Source of the DNA: Mauremys mutica
Lineage: Eukaryota; Chordata; Testudines; Geoemydidae
Length of the DNA stretch: 64,000 nt
NCBI RefSeq assembly: GCF_020497125.1
Contig: NC_059089.1
Location: 28,104,282-28,168,281, forward strand
Direction: 5' to 3'
The notes under the pieces were generated by a model that saw nothing but the letters and a program-made list of their open reading frames with translations, did not search any database and was not told the origin of the DNA. Within the stretch, counting starts at the first letter, position 1. Every line of letters starts with the position of its first letter. A program made the translations under genes and the position numbers. This document shows, piece by piece, positions 47,501 through 57,500 of this stretch.

Positions 47501-50500
47501 TGCCTGGCACTTTGCAGGAAGTAATGATAAAATACACTGGCGGGGTCTCATAGCTTAGAATGACATTTTAATTGCTTTTTGCATTTCTGTTCATAAAAGC
47601 CACGTGACAACGAAAGAGGGTTTGTTTTTCTTCCACGTGTGATCCAGAATATTGGCAGAATATTGGCTTTAATGGGAACTGCAAAGGAAATGAAGTCTCT
47701 AAACAATTGTGGAGGCTGTCATACTAAATTGTTTTTTAGCTCTTCAAACCTTGATTAATAGGACAAGGCACTGGTTCAGAATTCATATGGATTCCAAATG
47801 AAATTTATCATTCCAAATGGCGTGAGCTTTTGGAGCTAGCACCGTATGTATTCAATATTAATTAGCAGAAGCATGTAATAACTTTGGCTGTGTCTACATT
47901 AGAGTCTTTCCTTAGCATTTCCCACCACTGTGACCATATAAACATCCTGTGGCTTTCGCAGCTGGACCATGCATAGGGCTTGTAGGCTTACAGTTCACTA
48001 GACGATGGTGATTCTTCTTTAACTCACTGGGTAGGGCCCAGGGACTTTCCAGGAGACTAGTGTGGTCTCTGTTTCCAAGGTGCTAAGGGATTACAGTGAT
48101 GGGTGTGACAGAAGACCCTGTATAAACAAAGATGCCTGTAATCTCTTAGCTGATGACCCTTTGGGGGCTGTGTATGTGCTGTAAGTGTGCAACCAGGAGT
48201 AAAGCTACAATTTTGGCGCAGACATTTCATGACAGAGGTTGGGAAGAAGTTGCTAAGTCACAGGAAGGAGGGCGCGGTTGGAGAGCAAGCCCACTCTGCA
48301 TGCAGTGGGCGGCTCCTGTCCTGCAGGGCTGAGCCCGGCTCCCCGCTCTCGGCGCTGTGACGTGGAGTCACAGCACCACTCAGCTTTGGCCCAGCCTCAC
48401 CTCTGTCGACAGAGACTGGTGAACAGGCCAGACCTGAGTGGTGCTGTGACCCCGTGAGCTAGGTGGCACCATGACTCAGTTTGGGGGCCTGATCACATGT
48501 GGTTTGACAGCCATTTCCGAGATTCAAATTCACGGTTTCTATCACCTCTCTGACAAAACCGTAGCCGTAGGTCTGAGTTGTTAGCCTGGTACCTGCTCCT
48601 CATTCTTCAGTCGCCCTCTCTGCTAAAATACTCTGCTTAACAGGGAGCTTCAAGTCAAATCAGCAAGAGAAGAAGAACCTGAATTATTAAGAGTCACACT
48701 CACCTGTTTTTCTCCTCTCTCTAAAGAGCCATTTAGGCAACGTCCTGGTCGACATGAAACTAATTGATATCAAGGACACGCTTCCTGTGGGCTTCATCCC
48801 CATCCAGGAGACAGTCGATACACGTAAGTGTGTTTTTTCACAATGCTGGGTTTTGTGAGCGGCAAGCTCCGTGCTCCCGCACACCTCATGCACAGCTCCA
48901 GCAGGCAGCATTGTTGCATGCGCATGTTTCTGGATGGTGCCAGATTAGGAATAAATGGCGTTTTGTTCCCGTGTGAGATTGAGCCTGGGCCCATGCTGTA
49001 CTGTGCAGAAATGCACTGAAGGCTTTTCAGTGGAGCTACCATGACTGCCCACAGGAGCATTGCACCTTTCAGCAGCCGTGGATCTTGCTCCTTCCCTTTG
49101 CATGGGCAGGTGAGGCCCAAAAGGCATCTTGTGTCTGCCAAAGGCAGTGTGGTCATGTTGGTCATGAGCTGGGTGCTCAGCAGGCTCCCAGCCTCCCTGC
49201 CCCACGTCTCCACCTGGTGACCCCAGTGAAGCTGGAATAGATGATTTCACCTGGGGCAGAGCACCAGACCCTGCGGCAGACTTCCCTGGCAGGTCAATGC
49301 GATCGAGTCAGATGACCCACAGGCACTCTGGCAAGATAGAGCTGCTTTTAAAGACCTGGCAGAACCTCACTTTTGGTTACCTGTTAAACAAGCTCAGCTT
49401 CTGGGAAAAGATGAGTCTCTTCTGAGGAGTGTTGTAAAGGAACCTTTTGTGATGAGTCAAACTTAAACATCAAAAGCTGGATTAGGCACTTAAAAAGGGC
49501 TCCTTGAATTATTCCCTGGCATGTGTCCTGGGGCATGCAGCTGTGTAATAGTCCTTATCTCACTCGCTTTCATTAACTATACCTAAGGTGTTAGATCTCC
49601 TAGATACTCAAGGGATGACACCAGGTATCCAAATGGCTAGTGTGCCGCGGCCCCACCTCTCTTATCAGCTCTTGTTCCCCCTAGTGCTTTGAAGGGGAGG
49701 GTTCTCTGGGAGCAGTTAACCTTTTTCTGCTGATAAGTGTGGTATTGAGCTCTGTGTGTGGTGCTTATACACGTATGACTTTATAGCCCTCAGATATGAG
49801 CAAATTGGTGCCCGTGCACTGGGGAGCTGGGGTGCACATGAGCCTCTCTCATCATTGCCAAGATGAATTGGAAGGAGAATGCCCAGAAAATCCTCCCCTT
49901 CATTCCTGCAAGGGAAAAGCAGCTTTCCAGATAAATACCTAATCTGGGGGAGAAAACTCCACTCAGCCCCAAGCCCTCTGTACCAATTAAGCCCGAGTGC
50001 TGCACCCCCTGCATGCTACAGAAGGGGTCTGTGCACTGGCTCTACAAACCACTCTCAGGCCAGTGGCTGGGGCTTGTGGGAAGGAGCTGCAGTCACTCTG
50101 CCAGTGCACATACTTGCAGGTCCTTTTTGCCAGTAATGAAATGCAGACCAGTTTGTAAATGGAAAGGGAGAGGCTCACTGAATCTTCTTCACAGATAATA
50201 ATTCACCTGCATCTGCAGCACATGGGGATGGTTGGTCAGTCACTGCCAGCCTGGGGGTTGATTTGTATGAGTGACCAAGAAGGAAAAGATTCTGTAACCC
50301 ATGACTGACTTCCCAGTGCCACTGCCCCCGAGAGCTACGGAGCACATGTGGAGCAAGGGTAGAGCCAATCGCTTATCAAGGAAACACCACGGGGTTGTGG
50401 ATGGAGAATAACTTTAAATTAAATCACAGTCACGTAACCTGTGGCTGATGGGGAGAGGACTGCGTGATTCATGTACAGTGTATTCTGCTGCCCTCCATGC

Positions 50501-52777
50501 TCTGTTTGTATAAATAAAGTGGTGCATTTTCCCTGCCTCCATGAGCACATGTAATTAGCGGTTCTAGTTCCCTCGCTGAGTTTGCCACAGATGGAGGAAT
50601 TTAGCAAAGTGTGAAAGAGCCTGGCAGATAAGCCAGTAAAACAAGCATTGTGATAGTCTGTAAGTAAAGTAACAAGGGCCTCTCATTTGGTTCAAAGTAA
50701 AATTTGTGGCTATGTGTTTCCATTTGTAGTTTCTGGGCTAATAACACAACGCACTAAACATACTGCTCCCTAGCCATCTCAGCAAAGTGCAGAAATGTGG
50801 GAGTCAAAAGCCAGGCTTCTAAAATCCACCTTTAGGCACCTAATGAAAGTGGCCTGATTTCCAGAGTAGCTGAGGACCCACAAATCCACCTGACTTAACT
50901 GGGAGCTGTGGCCACTTAAATCAGGCTAAGCTGATGCTGGCTGTGCTGTATTGAATGGTGTGCCTTATACCCTCTAGGGTCACAGCCTGTATTGTCTGTA
51001 CAGCTCTGGGACGCAGGTTTGTATGGTGCTTCCAATGGCCAAACACTAGGAAGGAAGTGGCTTGAGATGGGTTTGGCTAGGAGTGCTGCAGGCCTGTGAA
51101 ATCCTGTTTTATTAAATATTTTGCTAGGCTAGAATAGGGCTAAAGCGGTTAATGAGATTCAGAGATTATACTGAAGTGGAAGGAGTTATAAACAACAGCA
51201 AGGGCAGAGAAATGTACAGGGACCTCCAGAGATTAGTAGGGCCAGCATATGGTAGCAAAATGAACCACAGCTGGGAGAGTGAGCATGCATTTCCATAAAC
51301 TCAATTCTTTAAGATTGAAGCTTCTGGTACAATTAGACCTTAGAGCTTGGTTAGACTAGGGAAATATACACTGGTGTAGCCACACTAGGCAAATTTCCAT
51401 TACAGATACACTGCATGAATGCAAAATGGGGTTTATGTCAGGACAATTTACCTTGGTAACTTCCTGGGGTAAATTGTACGATTGCAGCATATCTACATTG
51501 GGCGGTTGCACCATTACAAGAATTACACTGGTGCAAAGAGCCCAGCGTAGACAGGGTCTCGGATGCGTTTGGGTGAGGTGTTCCTGAGGAGATCTGAATC
51601 TGAGTGCGTGCACCTCTTCTGTGCCACCCTCTGGGGTCCAGTCTCTTCCATCTCCACCTCCCTAGTCTCACCAAGTGGCAGCATTTTGCTGAATGCTCCC
51701 AATTTGAGCCTAGCTGTCGGGGGCACTTACTAGAATTTAATATGCTGCCATGCACGAATGGCCATGTGAAAAAATCTTGATCCTGGGTTGACCAATGATG
51801 CTGGTGACTTTCATATGTGTTACCAAACACAGTGATTGCTCTCCAGGCTGCTGTGGTGAATGCTACTGCGAGAGAAGTGAAGTAAATGATATCAGAGCTA
51901 TAGGACGTGGAAACAACAGCCTGACAAATTCTATTACAGAGGCTGTAATTCTTTGTGGTCTGTAGTACCTAATCTTCTCTGTAGATGATAGTGTGGAGAG
52001 AAGTACTGGTAAATAACAAATCTTGCATGCCACACCAGAGGACTAGTGTTAGAAAATTCAGTCAAGTGCATGGCTTTGCACACTTATTTGCTGTCCACCT
52101 CCTATTCCTGCCATAACTATCTGCATAAGAGCTGAAGATGCAATAAATAACTTTTATACCCTGGTCATGCATAAAAACCAGCCTCTAATCCTGGTTTCCT
52201 TTCACAGAAGAAATAGCTTTCAGAAAGAAGAGGCTCTGCATCAAATTCATCCCTCGAGATTCTACAGAGGCTGCTATTTGTGATATCCGAATCCTGGGCA
52301 GATCTAAGCAGGCCCCTCCACAGTACACGTTCATAGGGTAAGCAGCCCTTAATGCAGAGGATGTTCCCATGCCTCAGCATATACCAAACCCAGGCACTGT
52401 AATTTCCTACAGGAATTAAGTGGGAGTTTGCAAGTGTTAATGTTTGTGAAAAAGTTCTGAGATCACTGAAGGGAATGTGCTATATAAGTGCAAAGTATTA
52501 TTCTGCTTGGTGTGAGAATTAATTGATCCTCTGTGGTAATTAGCCTGGTTCTTATTACACAAGATGTTTCTTGGTGAAACTTGCCGATGTTTGATATCAT
52601 GTGTGCATGCTGCATTTACTAATAGCATTAATGATTTCTCTGTTACTTACAAAGGGAACTTAACAATATGGGTATTTGGTACCGAATGGGCAGGGTTCCA
52701 CGAAACCATGACTCCTCACAACCCGGGACACCTTCTTCCCAAGTACCAGCTTCAACACCAGCTCCTAACCTTCCGAG
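23197..52777 (+). CDS. MVB12B: MVB12B, ESCRT-I subunit (partial: coding exons 1-6)
   Basis: MVB12B (multivesicular body subunit 12B, FAM125B) is an accessory subunit of the cytosolic/endosomal ESCRT-I complex with TSG101, VPS28 and a VPS37. It helps sort ubiquitinated cargo into multivesicular bodies. Six exons join in frame to give residues 1-215 plus two bases of codon 216. Visible parts are the basic, Cys-containing start MRSCFCLRR, a Pro/Ala linker, then from about residue 42 the MABP domain (MDPITGVGVVASRNRAPTGY through GIWYRMGRVPRNH), which binds acidic membranes, and a Ser/Pro/Thr linker. The sequence matches the human protein as I recall it nearly residue for residue. The C-terminal UMA-domain exons are not in the window. 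Intron phases are 0,0,0,1,2 and, after exon 6, 2. Confidence 0.95.
23938..23973 (-). ncRNA. Hammerhead-ribozyme-like motif, inverted PLE end
   Basis: On the minus strand the order is CTGATGA (core), an extra A, stem II GTGGG-TTCTAG-CCCAT (four Watson-Crick pairs and one G-U), GAAA, then GC-TTAT-GC as a short stem III. This is the layout of the short-stem-III hammerhead ribozymes reported in Penelope-like elements. The position expected to be U before the cleavage base is C here, so activity is doubtful. The sense-strand partner at 25612-25643 has lost one side of stem II. Not folded computationally. Confidence 0.45.
24106..25405 (+). pseudogene. Penelope-like reverse transcriptase and GIY-YIG endonuclease remnant
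   Basis: Frame 24106-24336 holds FRSGDNLYFQVSRPAMGTRM and APQYANIFMADLEQ. After a frameshift near 24325, YTDDIFIIW gives an intact Y-x-D-D catalytic motif. An in-frame TAG follows in NLSLD-stop-STQ, then 24470-25189 continues with INTTLYRKPTDCYTYLHAS and a Cys-rich stretch (CYKPWCQLC). The YIG of the GIY-YIG nuclease follows (MYIGQIS), then a further frameshift and the nuclease tail to about 25400. The N-terminal part of the polymerase is missing. It is dead but less decayed than the copy at 7.2-9.6 kb. Confidence 0.88.
26553..26833. mobile_element. Inner MITE of the nested cluster
   Basis: The left end GGCCAGGTCTATCC and the right end, read on the other strand, GGCCTTATGTACATTC are imperfect inverted copies. 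The interior has repeated CCAGTATAA words in both orientations. Boundaries are approximate. Confidence 0.45.
26945..27318. mobile_element. Non-autonomous hAT (Charlie-like) element
   Basis: The ends CAGTGGTTTTCAACC and (other strand) CAGTGGCTCTCAATC are hAT-type terminal inverted repeats. The flanks TGCCAAAG (26937-26944) and TGCTAAAG (27319-27326) form the 8-bp target duplication expected of hAT, with one mismatch. The interior is AT-rich and has no transposase. Confidence 0.85.
27585..27879. mobile_element. Fold-back DNA element with ~140-bp inverted arms
   Basis: The ends are inverted copies: GGCGCTTGTCTAACGACCCT at the left and GGGCTGGTCTAACCAGAAAC at the right on the other strand. Pairing continues inward (GCAAGTCGTCCCTGTGTGGA against its partner near 27800, then CCTATTTCAATTTC against GAAATTGAAATAGG) to an A/T-rich centre at about 27732. 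Arms are roughly 80 to 90 percent complementary by eye. No coding sequence. Confidence 0.8.
37164..37286 (+). CDS. MVB12B: MVB12B coding exon 2
   Basis: Encodes residues 23-63: a four-residue linker, then MPEVRDLSDALPDVPMDPIT and GVGVVASRNRAPTGYDV, entering the MABP domain. The acceptor is CTGTTTCAG and the donor is GTAAGT. A second AG six bases into the exon (GCACAG) could act as an alternative acceptor and drop two residues. The ATG at residue 27 is a possible internal start. Phase 0 at both ends. Confidence 0.95.
39266..39838. mobile_element. MITE interrupted by a hAT element
   Basis: The left end GGGCTTGTCCACACG and the right end on the other strand GGGCTAGACAATTAGG mark a related inverted pair. 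The interior word GGGGTGGATTTCTCAC and the GAGAGGTGGTAGCTA stretch resemble other turtle MITEs I know. It was split by the hAT copy at 39331-39652. Right boundary approximate. Confidence 0.55.
39331..39652. mobile_element. Non-autonomous hAT element (CAGGGGTCAGCAACC ends)
   Basis: Begins CAGGGGTCAGCAACCTTTC and ends TTGTCTACCCCTG, hAT-type inverted ends. The flanks GCGTAGAC (39323-39330) and GTGTAAAC (39653-39660) are an 8-bp target duplication with two mismatches. The interior is AT-rich with no transposase. A related end occurs at 63218. Confidence 0.85.
39887..39996. repeat. Palindromic short repeat, copy 2
   Basis: GACCGATCATGGCCCAAAT at the left and CAGTGGGCCTTGGATCAGGC at the right are inverted relatives, as in 4083-4153 and 60082-60156. 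A MIR-like tail piece (CCAGGAATAGATCCCACAGG) follows directly. Confidence 0.45.
40495..40690. mobile_element. MITE fragment with GTCTACAGTGCAATTAAAC end
   Basis: TAGGTCTACAGTGCAATTAA followed by GGCTGGCCCAGCTCAGCTAA, then GGGCTGCAAATGGGCGTAGA and CCCGGGCTGAAGCCCCAGCT, is a GC-rich element type I recall from turtles and birds. The inverted counterpart of the left end is the GCGTAGACACTAGG word, so the right part may be a second end. Boundaries uncertain. Confidence 0.5.
42579..42616 (-). ncRNA. Hammerhead-like motif in PLE palindrome, sense copy
   Basis: On the minus strand, which is the sense strand judged by the tail, the order is CCGAAGA, A, GTGAGC-TTTA-GCTCAC (perfect 6-bp stem II), GAAA, GC-TCAT-GC, then TA. 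Stem III closes with an A-U pair and the cleavage triplet would be CTA. The core has C at the position where the hammerhead needs U4 (CCGA instead of CTGA), a change expected to abolish cleavage. Confidence 0.4.
42623..42660 (+). ncRNA. Hammerhead-like motif in PLE palindrome, mirror copy
   Basis: This is the exact mirror of 42579-42616 because the element is a perfect palindrome. CCGAAGA lies at 42623-42629, the stem II halves at 42631-42636 and 42641-42646, and GAAA at 42647-42650. It has the same U4-to-C change in the core. Confidence 0.35.
43971..44152 (-). mobile_element. CR1 LINE 3' fragment in MVB12B intron 2
   Basis: AAGGACATAAGAACGGCCAG, GTCCATCTAGCCCAGTATCC and CAGCTTGTGGCAGTCAACTG are reverse-complement CR1 3' untranslated sequence, as in 15439 and 18232. 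Only the last ~180 bp of the element is present and there is no coding part. Confidence 0.85.
45435..45542 (+). CDS. MVB12B: MVB12B coding exon 3
   Basis: Encodes residues 64-99 of the MABP domain, VAQTADGLDADLWKDGLF then KSKVTRYLCFTRSFSKEN. The acceptor has a long pyrimidine tract (CCCTCTGTCTCATCTTTCCAG), and the donor is GTAAGT. 108 bp, phase 0 at both ends, so skipping would preserve the reading frame. Confidence 0.96.
46425..46508 (+). mobile_element. SINE/LINE tail fragment
   Basis: AGTAGCACAGTGGGATCCTG, GTCCATAACTTAGACTCCGA and CATACAAATAAATAATAATA resemble the tail that follows MIR-type SINEs in turtles (GCACAATGGGGTCC...ACAAATAAATAATAATAA). Only the tail is present. Confidence 0.45.
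46634..46814 (+). mobile_element. Short Penelope-like fold-back element
   Basis: Flanked by the 9-bp target duplication GGTTTAGTT (46625-46633 and 46815-46823). After a 5' tail (GTAGCCATGTTGGTCTCAGG) come inverted arms: GGTGAGTGAGGTAATATCTT on the left and the complement of AAGATATTACCTCACCCACT on the right. It belongs to the same subfamily as the 7238-9556 element but has no polymerase. Arms are imperfect, so it is older than the 42530 copy. Confidence 0.85.
47540..47880. promoter_or_regulatory. Candidate conserved non-coding element in intron 3
   Basis: AT-rich unique DNA with two CACGTG E-boxes (GCCACGTGAC and TCCACGTGTG), a direct double AGAATATTGGC, AACAATTG, TTTTAATTGC and TATTAATTAGC. 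No repeat family is seen. The density of transcription-factor words suggests an enhancer. This is inference without conservation data. Confidence 0.25.
48727..48823 (+). CDS. MVB12B: MVB12B coding exon 4
   Basis: Encodes residues 100-131 and the first base of codon 132: SHLGNVLVDMKLIDIKDTLP then VGFIPIQETVDT, the middle of the MABP beta-prism. The acceptor is CTCTCTCTAAAG and the donor is GTAAGT. It enters in phase 0 and leaves in phase 1. Confidence 0.96.
48824..52207 (+). other. MVB12B: MVB12B intron 4 (3.4 kb)
   Basis: Donor GTAAGTG, acceptor GGTTTCCTTTCACAG. It contains a MITE at 51343-51559. Otherwise no gene or repeat family is recognised. Confidence 0.85.
51343..51559. mobile_element. 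MITE in intron 4
   Basis: The left end GAGCTTGGTTAGACTAGGG and the right end on the other strand GAGACCCTGTCTACGCTGGG are related inverted ends. Internal TACACTGGTG words occur near both sides in opposite orientation. No target duplication was settled. Confidence 0.55.
52208..52337 (+). CDS. MVB12B: MVB12B coding exon 5
   Basis: Completes codon 132 (Gln) and encodes residues 133-174 plus two bases of codon 175: EIAFRKKRLCIKFIPRDSTE, AAICDIRILGRSKQAPPQYT, FI. This is the MABP domain. Compared with human as I recall it, changes are conservative (I for V after E, L-G-R-S for M-G-R-T). Acceptor TTTCACAG, donor GTAAGC. Confidence 0.96.
52338..52654 (+). other. MVB12B: MVB12B intron 5 (317 bp)
   Basis: This is a short intron between exons 5 and 6, with donor GTAAGC and acceptor CTGTTACTTACAAAG, where the pyrimidine tract is weak. 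No repeat was seen in it. Confidence 0.9.
52655..52777 (+). CDS. MVB12B: MVB12B coding exon 6
   Basis: Completes Gly175 and encodes residues 176-215 plus two bases of codon 216: ELNNMGIWYRMGRVPRNHDS, then a Ser/Pro/Thr-rich linker SQPGTPSSQVPASTPAPNLP. The MABP domain ends around residue 190. The donor GTAGGT leaves in phase 2. The next exon, expected to start with the human-like HISLTLP, was not found before 64000. Confidence 0.95.
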
Positions 52778-53590
52778 GTAGGTTCTGCCACTTGTCAGTG
52801 TTTTCTGTGGTTCTCTCCTGTTGGGCATGCCATTCTGCGTATTTTAGCTGAATGCTTAAGCCGGTGGGACTGTGACCAGTGGGCACTGTCCCAGTATAAA
52901 TTATTACACGGTCCACCCTGATATGATGGGGAAATATATGCTAGTCCCCAGAAAGCTGTGCTGATGTCATGCATAGATGGCACATGGATGGAATGGGGAT
53001 GAGAAGGTAGCAAAGTTAACAGAACAACAACAAAAATGCATTCACTGAGGGCTGCCCGGTGGTCCTGTTTAGCCTGCCGGCCTGGGTCAGAGTGTAAACA
53101 ATTCCGAGCATGAAACCGCCTGTCTTTTGTGTCCTGTATACCAAAGAGCACCCAGCAAACAACAACGGTATCACAGAGCTTCTCACAGTTGCCCCATATC
53201 TTTGTTTTTCACTGACTATAAAGCATCTTTGGTCTCACGTGAGTGCCTAGGATTCTCCTTCCTGGGGCAGGCAGGCCAGTGGTCTATCTAGACTGCTATC
53301 TTCACCATCCTCCCCCCACCCCCCAGGGAAAGTGGGGCAAGGGGAGGGGGGAGCATTCATACCCTTGGAGGATTGTGCAGGCTTGTTATATAAGAGTGGG
53401 GAACAATTTTTTCCTAATCCCCAGAACTGAAGCCTGAGGTTTGCTTTTCTTTGTCGTGTCCGAACCTGTGACTTTAGGCCCCGCTGCTGCCGCCGTTCGT
53501 TGTGCGCAGACCCAGCCACCCACCATCACACAAGGAACTGCAACAGCAGGGCCGTAGAGCCGCTGCGAACGTCATGGCTTTGCTCTTATA

Positions 53591-53625
53591 GTGTGTGTGT
53601 GTGTGTGTGTCAAGTGTGTGTGTGT
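53591..53625. repeat. (GT)n microsatellite
   Basis: Ten GT units, a CAA interruption, then about six more GT units. It is likely length-variable. Confidence 0.9.
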
Positions 53626-54379
53626 ATTTTATATGTCAGAGGAACAGGAGTATAATTATCAATTACAATTATTTACCACATTTTCCTACACAAAGCCCAG
53701 TGGTGGGGGTGTTTTTAAACAACCCCGCACGCAGAGAATGAATTGAACGATTTATATTATTGGCATTTGAGATGAAAATGCAGCATTGCATGCAATGGTG
53801 AGAGAGTTGCTCTGAACTCATAGCCCGGGCAACCCCAATTGGGAAACGTGTTCTCGGTGGGTTTTTACATATTTTGGAGTGTCAGTGTTTTGTTAGCACA
53901 TTCAGTGTATTGCAAATACATCTAGCGTATGAAAGGAAATGCTTGGGATTTATATTTCTAAGGAGATTGGCAGATGGGAATTCCATGGAGACTGTAAATT
54001 GTCCAAAGTTCAGTGTATTGTCTGGCTAGAAGATGCTACCCATATCCTTGGTTATTTTGCTTTTCTGTGCATTTTAAAGAGTGGCAGTCTTAAAATTGCT
54101 TGACAAAGGCTTTTAACGGGGCTATGTGGTAACTTTATCCTGGTGAAGGCCAGTATCTGGGTAGGGGCATGCTCCCATGCCCTTAAGTGTACTTATAACC
54201 TAGTGTATTGTGGTGACTTCTCAACCATCTTCTGTGGTTTATTTTTGACAAGTCACTTCACTGAAAGTTGTGCTAGATCTCGTCTCTTGTGCTGTCTGGG
54301 AGGGGTCCTTGCTGCAGATCCCAGCTTGCACCATTCAGAGCCGTCAGAGCCTCATAGCGGGATATTAGAAATGAGATAA

Positions 54380-54560
54380 GAAACAGGAGTCCTGCTGGAG
54401 TTCTCGGATTATTTTATCTGGAGCCATTGGATTGTTTCACAATTGCACTAGGCACAAGCTGCATAAATAACAAAGACCCTGCGAGATCAAAGCGAGACGT
54501 CTTGTCTTTACGGTAGATGTCTTCATTTTCTGTCCGTGAGAAACATGCAGGCAAATTTCC
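54380..54560. promoter_or_regulatory. Candidate conserved non-coding element in intron 6
   Basis: Unique sequence with GGATTATTTTATC, CATTGGATTGTTTCACAATT (a CCAAT-type/SOX-like inverted pair), GCATAAATAACAAAG (SOX/TCF-like) and GATCAAAGC (TCF/LEF-like). No repeat family is visible. Regulatory role is inference. Confidence 0.2.
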
Positions 54561-57500
54561 ATGGTAAAGAGAAAAATTATCTTAGCAAGAGAATGTCAGT
54601 GGCTGTCCTGAATCGCGAAGTGTGGAAGGGTCACTTTATGACTGAGCAGGGAGGGCTGCAGAATGGCTCCAGAGCTGTTGGGAACGGGGCCAGAATTGGA
54701 GCTCAGAGCATCAGCGACAGTCTGAAAAGAAGTGTTTACAAGGCTTATATATTTTATAACCTCTTGTTGTACAGTTTATGGTTTACAATGGCTGCAAGGA
54801 AATTGGATCAGTTTTGTTTTACTCGCCAAATAAAACAAATGTCAAAATAGTCAATATAAAATGTATTCTAATTTGGCTGAGTTAAAACAGCCAGTATGCA
54901 GTGGAATAATTGAATGTTACATTAATGCCTCCTAGTAAAAACCACCTGTCTGTAGCTGGCTCTACCCTCATGCACCATATATGATTTACAGGTAACTTTT
55001 ACACCGGAATAAAAACAGCCCAATCATTCAAGGCATCTATTCATGTCTGGGTTTTTTTACATTGATTATTTATTATCCAATATATTTTTTAGAAATAGAA
55101 ATGTATAGAAAGATGCTCCTTGCAAACATTTCTTATTAGAGGAAACATATGTTACTTGAAAAGCTGTTTTAACACTTTATCAACAGGGTAGTAATTTATT
55201 CAAGCTTAATGTCCATGGAAGATTGTAGTCACAAGTAACTTTTTATTTTAACATGACCATAGAGATAAGAGAACACACTTGCAGCCAGTTTGCCATTTTA
55301 TTCCATGTGGATATATTCCAACAGTAGCTGCAAAAGTCTGTTCTGAATGACCGCGAATGCCAAGACAGAATCACTGAACAGCACATTACACAACTAGTGC
55401 TATTTAGCTGTTAGGTTGGTCAGATATTTGAAGGGATTCTCTTCAGTTTCTGACTTTTTATAAAATACCTTTGAAATCAGGACAATATGCAGTGTATCCT
55501 CAGTGCTTCGGAATGCTTGCTAACGCTGTAGTACGTACAGATAGACAACAGAACACCTCAGTGTGTTACTGCAGAGCTTCTTAATACATCGGTTTTCGTT
55601 TCTGTGCCGGGCAGGTTCAGCAGACACATTAATTATTGATTCTCGTGATGCTGGCGTGTCAGAGTTCCATCACACATGCTTTGCCGCTCTGCAAGAGACT
55701 CGACTCAGCACCTTACTGTGTGTCAGCATTGCTGCTTCGTCCATCTGAGGTTCTGTTCAGGTCATTCGCACTCTGGGCTCTGCTTAGTCCCAGCATTGGG
55801 ACTTCCCTGTCCCCTCCTGTTAAAGTGGAAGAGGGTTGCACTAGGGTTTGCTCGTTTGTTGGGAACTTGGAACTCCATTGCAAGTTCTGTACCGATATCT
55901 AATGAACAAAAGCTTTTGCTAAATCGTCTGCCTTCGAATGTCCTTAGGTAGAGTTGGCCAGTGGCTCGAGTGTGTGGGCTTCACACTATGTTTGTGCCTG
56001 CCCTTTTGAGAGAGAGAGAGAGAAGAAATCTGTACCAAAGTACATTAGTGTCAGTCTCATGAAAGACGGTTCAGAAATCTCTGTCTTCTCATGTGCTTGT
56101 ATTTAATGCCTGGCAGCATCCTGGGTTTCTCAAAAAGTGATGCCTGCAGTGGAAACAAACCTATGTGCTCTTTTGTAAGGACATCCCTGTTCGCTAGCAT
56201 GCTTGCTACGTCCAGGATACACCCCTCTTCCGACTATGGGGTAATACACCATTGATTTCAATGGAGCATCCGTTCAGAACTGCGGAGCAGAAAGAGGCAA
56301 AGGGCTGAGCACAATCCTCCTGCCAGCACGGAGGGGGAAGGATTGCTTGTTTCCTGTTGCGGGGATGTTCACGTCGCTTTGGCTCTCTCTTGTCCTTGGT
56401 ATTCCCTGTTACAAGCGTCTGGGCTTCTGGTGTCCTGGACCGAGGCTGAGACGTTGCGCTGTGGAGTGCAACCTGATGAGCTGCCATTGTGCATTGTAGG
56501 ATGACGCAGTGGCAAGTCACCCTAGGGTTTTTCTCCCTGTATTTTGTGCTGTGGGCAGCGTGGAGAAATACACCTGCCGTTTCTCATCTGAGGGGCGAGT
56601 GTTGAAAGATCCATTCCAGTGACTTGAGCCGCGTGTAGCAGGAATGTTGGACATGGAGCTTTACACTGCTTTCCTAGGTGTGTTTGCTGGGCACTGCTGG
56701 GCAGTCAGTAATTAATGCAGCTTTGTTGAGAGGGTCGGTGTGAGTAACGTCTCTTGTATAAGTTGGTGCTAACGCAGCACAGTGATTGCTGCACCTTAGG
56801 GCCCTTCGGGGCGAGGGTTTCCCAAAAGCAGGTGCTAATGATAAATATTTCAGCCTTGCCTTTTGCGGACATCAGCTTAGTTGCTGTGTGTGAACGGCAT
56901 GGGGACCACTGCCCACGTGTGCCGGAGAGTGTCAGGGTCACATGTTTGGTGTTTAGGGAATAAGCACTAGCGAAAGCTTCATTACAAGTTCGCCCCAGCC
57001 TGCAGTTCTGCCTAGCAATTGTGTATGAGTTCAGCTTTCTACTTGGCTCTTGTGCTCTCCATAAATCTAACCTCAGCTTTTCTGGGGGGAACTCTGACTT
57101 CCTGCCAGCACAGGCAGAGCTCCCCAAAAGCCATCTTGCTTGCTGAGGCCTGCGTATCGGCTGCTGTCATAGCCGTTATGTTCCCTGCGTTTGTGTGGTT
57201 TCTTGGTTAGCAAGTGCCTTCCGAGTTCCTTCCCAAGGTGCTGCTGGAGGAGCCTCCACCACACTCATTCAAACAATCTTCTAACAATTTGTCAGCTTCC
57301 AGCAAGATGTCACTCAGTGCTGCTGAAGTGTGTTTTACAATGACAGACATAATTGCCCTTAACTTTTTGCGTGGATGTTATCAATCTGTGGCAGATACTT
57401 TGGGAAATGGAACACTTTGATTGCAAAAGATGTGTCACACGCGTTTAATCTTACTCTCAGCGAGACCGCGATTCAGTCACAACTTTTGCATGTTGCTGTC

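Larger units (their letters stand above)
45543..48726 (+). other. MVB12B: MVB12B intron 3 (3.2 kb)
   Basis: Donor GTAAGT, acceptor CTCCTCTCTCTAAAG. It contains a SINE-tail fragment (46425-46508), a PLE fold-back (46634-46814) and a candidate regulatory stretch (47540-47880). A MITE-like end GGCTGTGTCTACATTAG lies at about 47887. No other gene was seen. Confidence 0.85.
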
